Positions 23,808 to 29,957 of a stretch of DNA of 29,957 nt are shown piece by piece (position 1 is the first letter of the stretch; every line of letters begins with the position of its first letter). The stretch is from Chloroflexota bacterium. Its GTDB lineage: Bacteria > Chloroflexota > Dormibacteria > CF-121. A program made the translations under genes and the position numbers. The notes under the pieces are model-generated. The model made no database searches. It saw nothing but the letters and a program-made list of their open reading frames with translations, and was not told the DNA's origin. The stretch is taken from positions 1 to 29,957 of the forward strand of contig VBEQ01000015.1 in the NCBI GenBank assembly GCA_005881235.1. Direction: 5' to 3'.

Positions 23808-23823
23808 TAGGCTTGGCGTAATG
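23808..23823 (+). promoter_or_regulatory. Candidate leaderless promoter of the Hsp20 gene
   Basis: TAGGCT at 23808-23813 is followed by exactly 7 nt and the ATG at 23821. No Shine-Dalgarno is present. Confidence 0.45.
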
Positions 23824-24192
23824 GCGAAGCAAGCGGCGATCGAGTCGCCACCGGTGAACGTCTACGAGGCCAACGACCAGCTCACGGTCGCGGTCCCGGT
23901 TCCCGGCGCACACCACGACACGACCGAGGTCAGGCTTCACAGGCAGACGCTGACCATCCGGGCGGAGGCGCGCTATCCGCAGGAGCAACAGCACTACCTC
24001 CAGCACGAGTGGTCGGTCGGAAGCTCGCATCGGGAAATCGAGCTATCCAGGCCGGTTCGTGCCAGCGGCGCGAAGGCAACGCTGACCCATGGCATCTTGA
24101 CCATCTCGCTGCCGATCGGCAGGGAGGACATGTCGTCGCCGACTCGCATTCCGGTCACCGAGCCGCCCAGCCACCAGGGCCAGCCTCACTAA
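23821..24192 (+). CDS. Small heat shock protein (Hsp20/alpha-crystallin family)
   Basis: A 123-residue protein with an alpha-crystallin domain: VNVYEANDQLTVAVPVPGA, EVRLHRQTLTIRAEAR, EIELSRPVRASGAKATLTHG, then ILTISLPIG, which corresponds to the usual GxLxIxLPK end. The C-terminal tail has RIPV, an I-x-V/I motif used for oligomer contacts. The N-terminal arm is very short. It would hold unfolding proteins as an ATP-independent chaperone. The ATG at 23821 is the natural start. The much longer open frame upstream is antisense to the propeller gene. It is followed after 2 nt by a UbiA gene, so the two may be co-transcribed. Confidence 0.88.
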   Translation: MAKQAAIESPPVNVYEANDQLTVAVPVPGAHHDTTEVRLHRQTLTIRAEARYPQEQQHYLQHEWSVGSSHREIELSRPVRASGAKATLTHGILTISLPIGREDMSSPTRIPVTEPPSHQGQPH

Positions 24193-24194
24193 CC

Positions 24195-25043
24195 GTGCGC
24201 GCCGCGCTGGCGCGGTGGACCGTCGTCGAGCTGTTCCACCCGATCCCGTCGCTACTGACGACGCTGGCCGCGCTGGGCTTTGCCTGGATCTTCGGCATCG
24301 GCTCGCGCGATCGCCGATTCTGGTGGATCGCCAGCATCATGCTGCTCGTCCAGTTCTCGATCAGCGCGCTCAACGAGTGGGCCGATGCCGACCTCGACCG
24401 GCGGGCGCGACGGCAGCGGCCGATCCCGCTGGGACTGGTCTCACGCGGAGCGGCCCTGGCGATCGCGGTCGTTGCCGCCGTGGGCGCCTTCCTGCTCTGC
24501 GTGCTCGCTGATCTGGGGCCGTTCGCTCTGCTTCTTGTCGGGATCGGGACCGCCTGTGGATGGGCTTACGATCTCCGGCTCAAGGCCACACCCCTGAGCG
24601 TCGTTCCGTTCGCCATCGCGTTTCCCCTGATGCCGTTCTGGATCGGCGTGCTCGCGGCCCGTCCGCTGAGCTCGCTCGTGATCCTCTTCCTCGGCGGCGG
24701 CCCGCTTGCCGCCGCCATCCACCTGGCCGACGCCATTCCCGACCGCGACGCCGATCGGGCGGCGGGGCTCCGGACGCTGGCGGTCGCGCTCGGAGCGCCG
24801 CGAGCGGAACTGGCTGCCGCGGGGCTCCTGCTACTCGGCTCGTTGGTCTCGACCGTCCTGGTCATCCGTGGTGGCCAATCATCGACCGCCGCGCTTTCCC
24901 TCGTGGCCGTGGTGGGGAGTGGCCTGGTCGTCGCTCTCAGTTCTCGCGTCGGTCGACTGTCGTCATTATTCGGCAAATGGATGGTGATCGCGGCGGCCGC
25001 GCTGGCCGCGCTGCCGCTGGTGGCGCAGACAAGTGGGCGATAA
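24195..25043 (+). CDS. UbiA family prenyltransferase
   Basis: A 282-residue integral membrane protein from the GTG just after the Hsp20 stop. The first Asp-rich motif is Asn60-x3-Asp64-x3-Asp68 (NEWADADLDRRARRQRP) and the second is DAIPDRDAD. Both bind the Mg-diphosphate of a prenyl donor. About eight hydrophobic segments surround them (for example VILFLGGGPLAAAIHLADAI). Such enzymes attach prenyl groups to aromatic acceptors in quinone, heme, chlorophyll or lipid synthesis. The acceptor is not evident. The start of the next gene, a methyltransferase, overlaps this one by 11 nt, suggesting two consecutive steps on a prenylated product. The open frame extending back into Hsp20 is unlikely coding. 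Confidence 0.9.
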   Translation: MRAALARWTVVELFHPIPSLLTTLAALGFAWIFGIGSRDRRFWWIASIMLLVQFSISALNEWADADLDRRARRQRPIPLGLVSRGAALAIAVVAAVGAFLLCVLADLGPFALLLVGIGTACGWAYDLRLKATPLSVVPFAIAFPLMPFWIGVLAARPLSSLVILFLGGGPLAAAIHLADAIPDRDADRAAGLRTLAVALGAPRAELAAAGLLLLGSLVSTVLVIRGGQSSTAALSLVAVVGSGLVVALSSRVGRLSSLFGKWMVIAAAALAALPLVAQTSGR

Positions 25044-25728
25044 CACCGGCCGCATCGACGAGACCGACGTTGGCAGCCGCTACGGCGAGTGGTTCACCCG
25101 CGGCCTGCGAGGCATCGGCATGCGGTACGTCTTTTCCAGACGCGGCCTGTGGGTGATCAATACCCCCTACCGCCGCATTCTGCGCGCGGCCGCCGTCACG
25201 CGCGACGATCGGGTGCTCGACCTCGGCTGCGGGATCGGGAACATCCTGATCGCCCTCGCCGAACGGATCGACTTCGTCCATCCGGCGGCCGGCGTTGACG
25301 TCTCGCCCGACCTGATTCGGATCGGCCAGCGAGAGGTCGCACGGGTCGGCCTGCAGAATCGCATCGGCCTGCAGGTTGCGCCGGCCACGCGCCTGCCGTT
25401 CGAGGACGGCTCGATGGATGTCGTTCTCACCTCGCACGTCCTCAAGCATCTGGATGATGAGGCGCTGCTCGCGTGTTTCCTCGAGGTTGCCCGCGTGCTG
25501 CGGCCTGGCGGACGATTCCTGCTCTGGGAGTTCGACAAGAGTCCACGATCCGCGCTCCTGTTCTGGAGTGCGCGACTCAGTGGGTTGCCGCCTTCCTTCC
25601 AGCTCCGCACGAGCGCGGAGTTTTCACGGGCGCTCCGATCGACCGGATTCCACCGGGTCGTGCGGTTCGACGCCGGATTCTTTCTCCTTCCGCCGGTGCC
25701 GCGCATTGCGTTGCTGGCGACTCGGTAA
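25033..25728 (+). CDS. SAM-dependent methyltransferase (class I)
   Basis: A 231-residue methyltransferase. Motif I is VLDLGCGIGN (61-70), the acidic residue after strand 2 is in AAGVDVSPDLI, motif II/III is GSMDVVLTSHVLKHLDDEA, and ARVLRPGGRFLLWEF follows. The layout resembles UbiE/COQ5-like or sterol-type methyltransferases, but there is no decisive specificity motif. The GTG start overlaps the UbiA gene by 11 nt. The pair could be a small prenyl-lipid or quinone-modifying unit. This functional link is inferred from gene order only. Confidence 0.9.
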   Translation: MGDNTGRIDETDVGSRYGEWFTRGLRGIGMRYVFSRRGLWVINTPYRRILRAAAVTRDDRVLDLGCGIGNILIALAERIDFVHPAAGVDVSPDLIRIGQREVARVGLQNRIGLQVAPATRLPFEDGSMDVVLTSHVLKHLDDEALLACFLEVARVLRPGGRFLLWEFDKSPRSALLFWSARLSGLPPSFQLRTSAEFSRALRSTGFHRVVRFDAGFFLLPPVPRIALLATR

Positions 25729-25738
25729 GCGGGCTTTC

Positions 25739-25754
25739 TACTATTGAGGCGATG
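25739..25754 (+). promoter_or_regulatory. Candidate leaderless promoter of the glucose dehydrogenase gene
   Basis: TACTAT at 25739-25744 is followed by exactly 7 nt and the ATG at 25752. A GAGG lies only 2 nt before the ATG, too close for a Shine-Dalgarno. Confidence 0.45.
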
Positions 25755-26824
25755 GCAAGGACGGCGACCGCCACGATGCGCGCGGTGGCGGTGACGCCCA
25801 TGCGGGCCGGCAGCGCCCGGCAGGTCGAGCTGCCGGTTCCTACGGCGACCCGGGATATGGCGTTGATGCGGGTGCTCGAGGTCGGCATCGACGGCACCGA
25901 CACGGAGATCAACAGCGGCCTCTACGGCGAGGCGCCGCCGGGTTCGGATTTCTTGGTCATCGGTCACGAGGCGCTCAGCGTGGTCGAGGCGGTGGGGGAG
26001 GGGGTGTCGGGATTCAGCCGAGGTGACCTCGTCGTCTCGACGGTCCGCCGTCCAGACGACTGCCCGAATTGCCGGGCCGGGGAGAGCGATATGTGCCTCT
26101 TCGGCCGATACACGGAGCGCGGGATCAAGGGCGCGCACGGATACATGGGCGAGTACTACGCCGAGACCCCGGCATTCATGATCAAGATCCCGCCTGTCCT
26201 GCGACCCTTCGCCGTTCTGCTCGAGCCCTTGAGGATCGTGGAGAAGGCGACCGCCCAGGCCTGGAAGATCGGGCCGTTGTCCTCGGCGCGGGACCGATCG
26301 GCATCCTCGGTACGATCCTGCTGCGCCTACGCGGCCTCGATGTGCACGTCTATGCCAAGTCGTCATCCGACACGCTGCAGGGCCACATCCTTACCAGCCT
26401 CGGCGCCAGCTACGAAACCGTCGCGGATCACCCCGTGACCGGCATCAAGGAGGAGCTCGGTCAGATCGACTTCATCCTCGAGGGGACGGGCAACAGCGAG
26501 GTCGCCTTTGCCGCGATGGCGCAGCTCGGGATCAACGGCGTCCTCTGCCTCACCGGCGTGTCGGCGGGCAATCGCCAGATCGAGATCCCGTCGGACGTTA
26601 TCAACCTGCAGATGGTCCTCGGCAACCGCCTGGCATTTGGGTCCGTCAATGCCAACCGCCGCTACTTCGAGATGGGGGTCCAACATTTCCAGCAGGCCGA
26701 GCGGCAATGGCCCGGCATCTTCGAGCGGCTGATCACGCGTCGAGTCCCATTGGACGATTTCACCGCCGCGCTCGATCGGCGGCCCGAAGACATCAAGACC
26801 CTCCTGACGATCGCGCCAGCCTAA
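25752..26824 (+). pseudogene. Zinc-dependent glucose 1-dehydrogenase-like (MDR family), frameshifted
   Basis: The N-terminal part (from 25752) has the archaeal glucose dehydrogenase layout: GIDGTDTEI with Asp47 in place of the usual Cys zinc ligand (as recalled for haloarchaeal enzymes), IGHEALSVVEAVG (His72, Glu73), CPNCRAGESDMC with structural Cys104, Cys107 and Cys115, then ERGIKGAHGYMGEYY. After AWKIG the reading shifts at about 26265-26272, and the Rossmann part continues in another frame as RAVVLGAGPIGILGTILLRL, on to LLTIAPA. The total length is normal (about 357 codons), so only one or two bases are missing or extra. It would oxidise glucose or galactose to the lactone. It may be a recent pseudogene or a base-calling error. 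It lies 5 nt before the debranching enzyme. Confidence 0.85.
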
Positions 26825-26829
26825 CCACG

Positions 26830-28812
26830 GTGGCGCTTCACCTCGATTCGCAGATTTGTCGAAACGTCGAGGCGGCCATGGGCCGCGAGTGGTTGGTCAC
26901 GAACGGCCTCGGCGGTTACGCGTCGGGAACGGTGGCCGGGGTGAACACTCGCCGCTACCACGGCTTGCTTGTTGCATCCTTGAATCCGCCCGTCCAACGG
27001 ATGGTGCTGCTGGCGGCCCTCGAGGAGTGGCTGATCCTAGCCGACGGCGAGCGACATCCACTTTCGGCCCAGGAGTACTGGGACGGAACCGTCTACCCGG
27101 ATGGCTTCCGCTTGCTCGAGGGCATCACCGTCGACGGCATGCTGCCCACTTTTCGCTGGGCGGTCGACGGCCGCATCATCGAAAAACGGATATGGATGGA
27201 CCACGGCGTCTCGCGGACGGTGCTGACCTACCGCCTGCTGGCCGGCCCACCGCTCTTGTTGCAACTCCGGCCCCTCTTTGCTCATCGCGACTATCACGAG
27301 CAGCGACACGGGCAAGGCGGTTTCGACATGGCGGAGGGCAGTGACGGTTGGATCATCGACGCCGCGGGGGTTCGCAGTCACTTCGACGTTCGCCCGTCCC
27401 CGGTTGTTCGCAGCCGTCCCGATTGGTACTGGCGTGTCTTGCATCGAGCCGAGCGTGACCGTGGTCTCGACGACGAGGAGGACCTGTTCACGCCCGGGAC
27501 GGTCGAGGTGGCACTCGACGGACAGACCGAGGTGGTCATCCTCGCCGGCACGGATCCCGTCCCCCAGGGATGGGACGTGTCGACGTCGTGGCACGCCGCC
27601 CAGCAGCGGCAGAACGCCCTCGCGGATCCCTCGAGCGAGCATCCGCTCGCCGGGCAACTGGTGGTCGCCGGCGAACAGTTCCGGGTCGCTCGCCGCATGG
27701 CTATTTCCCCTCCACCGCTCACGGGGGAGAGCCAGGGTGGGAGCCCGCGGACCCTGATCGCCGGCTATCACTGGTTTGCCGATTGGGGCCGCGACACCAT
27801 GATCAGCCTCCCGGCGCTGGCCATGCACCCCGGCTCACTCTGGGAAGCACGCGCGGTGCTCGACACCTGCATCACATATCTGGATCACGGTCTCATCCCG
27901 AACCGATTTCCGGATGGTGGCGAGCAGCCTGAGTACAACACGATCGACGCGACCCTGTGGCTGTTCCAGGCACTGGCCGCCTACCTGCGAGCGAGCGGTG
28001 ACTGGCGATTCATCGCGGACCGGCTGGAGGCGCTCGAAGGGATCATCGACTGGCACGTCGGCGGAACCCGGCACAACATCGGCATGGACCATCGGGATGG
28101 GTTGCTCGCCGGCGGCCAGGAGGGCTACGCGCTGACCTGGATGGATGCGCGCGTGGGGGACTGGGTGGTCACGCCCCGACGCGGCAAGCCGATCGAGATC
28201 AACGCCCTCTGGTACAACGCGCTGCGGCTGACGGGTGACTGGTGCGAGCGGGCCAGTCGACCGGCGGGACGCTACCGTCAGATGGCCGCGCAGGCGCACG
28301 AATCGGCACAGGCGCGGTTCTGGTATGGGGAGGGCGGCTACTGCTATGACGTGGTCGACTCGGCCGATGGCGACGATCCCAGCCTGCGGCCCAACCAGGT
28401 GATCGCGCTCGCCCTCGTGTACCCCTTGATCGAAGGCGATCGCGCGCGCTCGGCACTCGACCGGGTTACATCCAACTTGTTGACGCCATTCGGGCTGCGG
28501 ACGCTGAGTCCGGACGATCCCCGCTATCAGCCCTCCTACCACGGCGATCAACGCGCGCGCGACGCCGCCTATCACATGGGGATGGTGTGGCCCTGGCTGT
28601 TGGGACCGTATCTCGATGCGCACCTTCGCATCAATGACGATCGCGAGGTGGTTCGCCGGCTCCTCGAGCCGTTTGTCGCCCATCTCCAGGATGGCGGGCT
28701 GGGTACGATCAGCGAAATCTTCGAGCCGGAGCCGCCCCACCGGCCGGTCGGTTGCATTTCCCAGGCCTGGAGCGTCGCCGAAATCCTCCGCCACGCACGC
28801 GCCCTATCCTGA
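26830..28812 (+). CDS. Glycogen debranching enzyme (amylo-alpha-1,6-glucosidase type)
   Basis: A protein of 660 residues from the GTG (the frame is open further back, antisense-like). The N-terminal GDE_N domain begins REWLVTNGLGGYASGTVAGV followed by TRRYHGLLVAS. The C-terminal (alpha/alpha)6 barrel includes LIAGYHWFADWGRDTMISLP, with the conserved Asp of the family, then RFPDGGEQPEYNTIDATLW and the late GTISEIFEPEPPHRPVGCIS with its Glu-containing motif. It hydrolyses alpha-1,6 branches of glycogen to free glucose. An insertion at about residues 293-308 (PPPLTGESQGGSP) coincides with a copy of the palindromic repeat. It sits right after a glucose dehydrogenase gene, which could use the released glucose. 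Confidence 0.92.
   Translation: MALHLDSQICRNVEAAMGREWLVTNGLGGYASGTVAGVNTRRYHGLLVASLNPPVQRMVLLAALEEWLILADGERHPLSAQEYWDGTVYPDGFRLLEGITVDGMLPTFRWAVDGRIIEKRIWMDHGVSRTVLTYRLLAGPPLLLQLRPLFAHRDYHEQRHGQGGFDMAEGSDGWIIDAAGVRSHFDVRPSPVVRSRPDWYWRVLHRAERDRGLDDEEDLFTPGTVEVALDGQTEVVILAGTDPVPQGWDVSTSWHAAQQRQNALADPSSEHPLAGQLVVAGEQFRVARRMAISPPPLTGESQGGSPRTLIAGYHWFADWGRDTMISLPALAMHPGSLWEARAVLDTCITYLDHGLIPNRFPDGGEQPEYNTIDATLWLFQALAAYLRASGDWRFIADRLEALEGIIDWHVGGTRHNIGMDHRDGLLAGGQEGYALTWMDARVGDWVVTPRRGKPIEINALWYNALRLTGDWCERASRPAGRYRQMAAQAHESAQARFWYGEGGYCYDVVDSADGDDPSLRPNQVIALALVYPLIEGDRARSALDRVTSNLLTPFGLRTLSPDDPRYQPSYHGDQRARDAAYHMGMVWPWLLGPYLDAHLRINDDREVVRRLLEPFVAHLQDGGLGTISEIFEPEPPHRPVGCISQAWSVAEILRHARALS
27707..27748. 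repeat. GC-rich palindromic repeat, copy inside the debranching enzyme gene
   Basis: The stretch contains CCCCTCCACCGCTC and ACGGGGGAGAGCCAGGG. It aligns with the minus strand of the intergenic hairpin at 16146-16168, sharing the CCTCC, CCGCTC and GGGGGAG blocks. It is in frame and adds about 13-15 residues. Confidence 0.5.
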
Positions 28813-28821
28813 GACCCGGTG
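28805..28821 (+). promoter_or_regulatory. Candidate leaderless promoter of the cyclase-family gene
   Basis: TATCCT at 28805-28810 is followed by 8 nt and the GTG at 28819. It overlaps the end of the debranching gene, so co-transcription is equally possible. Confidence 0.3.
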
Positions 28822-29451
28822 AAGCTCATCGACGTCAGCATCCCGATCCGTGACGCGATGACGGTCTATCGCGGCAATCCGGTGGTGCGGATCCACCCGC
28901 TGATGACGCTCGAGAAAGATGGCGTCTGCGTCAGTGAACTCCGCCTCGGATCGCATACCGGGACACACGTCGACGCGCCCAGCCACTTCATCAAGGGCGG
29001 AAAAGGGATCGACCGAATGGATCCCGAGCGATTCATCGGCTCGGCCTGGGTCGCGGATCTTCGTCGCGTGAAGGGCGGCATCGGCGCCCTCGACCTGGCG
29101 AAGGCGCGTATCCCGCGCGCCACCCGTCGGGTCCTGTTGCGCACGAGCAATTCGCGCTGGTGGCACCCTGCCCGCGCATTCCAGACGGACTTCGTGTACC
29201 TCGCTCCGGATGGCGCGGACTGGCTGGTCGAACGCGGTGCGCAGCTGGTCGGCATCGATTACCTGTCGATCGAAGGCTATGGCGTCCCCGGCGCACCCAC
29301 GCACAAGCGACTGTTGGGCGCGGGAATCCCGATCCTCGAGGGCCTCGACCTGTTCAACGTGCGTCCTGGTCGCTGGCAGATGGCAGCCTTCCCACTGCGG
29401 ATCAAGGGTGGTGATGCAGGCCTCACCCGCGCGGTCCTCTGGGCAAGGTGA
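28819..29451 (+). CDS. Cyclase/kynurenine formamidase-like metal-dependent hydrolase
   Basis: A 210-residue protein of the cyclase family. The metal-binding signature is H46-T-G-T-H50-V-D52-A-P-S-H56, followed by FIKGGKGIDRMDPERFIG. Later segments DFVYLAPDGADWL, LVGIDYLSIEGYGV and PILEGLDLFNVRPG match the family's second half. Members hydrolyse N-formylkynurenine, isatin or related cyclic amides, and the exact substrate is not evident. The start is GTG, 6 nt after the debranching enzyme stop. No tryptophan catabolic genes are nearby, so kynurenine formamidase is only one option. Confidence 0.88.
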   Translation: MKLIDVSIPIRDAMTVYRGNPVVRIHPLMTLEKDGVCVSELRLGSHTGTHVDAPSHFIKGGKGIDRMDPERFIGSAWVADLRRVKGGIGALDLAKARIPRATRRVLLRTSNSRWWHPARAFQTDFVYLAPDGADWLVERGAQLVGIDYLSIEGYGVPGAPTHKRLLGAGIPILEGLDLFNVRPGRWQMAAFPLRIKGGDAGLTRAVLWAR

Positions 29452-29592
29452 GCCTCGGGTTCGATTTCTAACGACCCAGCCATCGCCTTCCTCAGGAACG
29501 GTGCGACAATCTGTTCGATGATCAGTGCCTTCTCGAGAAGTGAGCAGGAGCTTGGGGGCTCGTCCTCCCAGGTTTAGGTTGAGGCGAACACG

Positions 29593-29957
29593 GTGACCAC
29601 GATTAAGGTGCCCGAGGTGCCACCTCTGGAGGTTGTGCTCGATCCCGACGAGATTTGGGACGCCAAAGGCCATCGCGCTCTAGTTAAGGAGTTCAGGGCC
29701 GCAGGCTGGGAGGGCGGGCGGGTAATCTGGGCCGCAGCCAACCGCGCCGACGGCAAGTGCGCTGACCAGCCGTTGGTAGCGTTCAAGCTTGAGGCTGCTG
29801 CGCCTGTTCTGGACTTGCTTTACCGCGCCCGAATTGGTCTTACCCATCTGCTCCATAGCCTGCGCAGGCGCTTCCCAACAATCCAGCTGTGCGTGACCGT
29901 ATCCGGGAACGATGGTCGCCTGGTTCTGCGGTGGCCGATAGCTGTTCCAGCGGGGAG
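29593..29957 (+). CDS. Partial gene of unknown function running off the window
   Basis: The frame from GTG 29593 is open to the end of the window (at least 121 codons), with an in-frame TAG at 29575 upstream. The translation (MTTIKVPEVPPLEVVLDPDE, then IWDAKGHRALVKEFRAAGWE) looks protein-like, with a Trp/Arg-rich middle and RLVLRWPIAVPAG at the visible end. I do not recognise the family. By hand count about 69 percent of third codon positions are G or C, against about 85 percent in the first ~65 codons of the preceding cyclase gene, which suggests transferred DNA. The 141 bp before it (29452-29592) contain nothing I can identify. Confidence 0.55.
   Translation, partial: MTTIKVPEVPPLEVVLDPDEIWDAKGHRALVKEFRAAGWEGGRVIWAAANRADGKCADQPLVAFKLEAAAPVLDLLYRARIGLTHLLHSLRRRFPTIQLCVTVSGNDGRLVLRWPIAVPAG

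Noticed and set aside
23443..23820. Extension of the Hsp20 frame to a much longer N-terminus
   Set aside because: The added part is antisense to the propeller gene and the alpha-crystallin fold is complete from 23821.
1..29957. CRISPR array, tRNA, rRNA, integrase or transposase
   Set aside because: No regularly spaced repeats, cloverleaf-like segments or recombinase motifs were recognised by eye. A covariance-model or HMM scan would settle it.

Overview
The window is high-GC bacterial chromosomal DNA with dense genes, many GTG/TTG starts and many overlapping or abutting genes. The gene mix combines an ECF sigma factor with a C-terminal extension, an S53 peptidase, NDH-2, an archaeal-type glucose dehydrogenase, a GDE_N/GDE_C debranching enzyme and an actinobacterial-style gamma-glutamylation cluster. 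This suggests an uncultivated soil lineage such as Chloroflexota, Candidatus Dormibacterota or a deep actinobacterial relative. No rRNA, tRNA, CRISPR array or intact insertion sequence was seen, so the taxonomic placement is inference only.

Layout. 1-3.6 kb: a probable ECF42-type module (RibD/DHFR-like protein, YCII/DGPF protein, ECF sigma factor with a TPR-like C-terminus), followed by two VOC proteins and a small CC-motif protein. A TGTCGA-N17-CGTA element precedes the module. 3.7-7.7 kb: a four-gene ABC importer operon (lipoprotein binding protein, two permeases, ATPase) of the polyamine/iron/phosphonate type. 7.7-10.0 kb: an alkyltransferase-like DNA repair protein and a secreted S53 peptidase ending in a strong terminator. 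10.0-13.2 kb, minus strand: ATP-grasp ligase, NDH-2 and HAD phosphatase in one operon. 13.2-17.2 kb: NfuA-like Fe-S protein, AlkA-type glycosylase, zinc-ribbon/SH3 membrane protein, cyclic-nucleotide-binding protein, hemerythrin and lytic transglycosylase. 17.3-22.7 kb: an amine catabolic operon (APC permease, SDR, aldehyde dehydrogenase, glutamine-synthetase-like ligase). The gene content best fits gamma-glutamylation of an amino alcohol such as ethanolamine, but the ligase gene carries an internal frame-disrupting deletion. 22.7-25.7 kb: membrane-anchored six-repeat beta-propeller, Hsp20, UbiA prenyltransferase and SAM methyltransferase. 25.7-29.5 kb: glucose dehydrogenase (frameshifted), glycogen debranching enzyme and a cyclase-family hydrolase. 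29.6 kb to the end: a partial unknown gene with lower GC at third codon positions.

Three patterns run across the window. Several first genes of transcription units lack a Shine-Dalgarno sequence but carry TANNNT 5-8 nt before the start codon, suggesting leaderless transcripts. Three convergent gene pairs share four-base overlapping stop codons. A palindromic GC-rich repeat occurs once between genes and once in frame inside the debranching enzyme gene.
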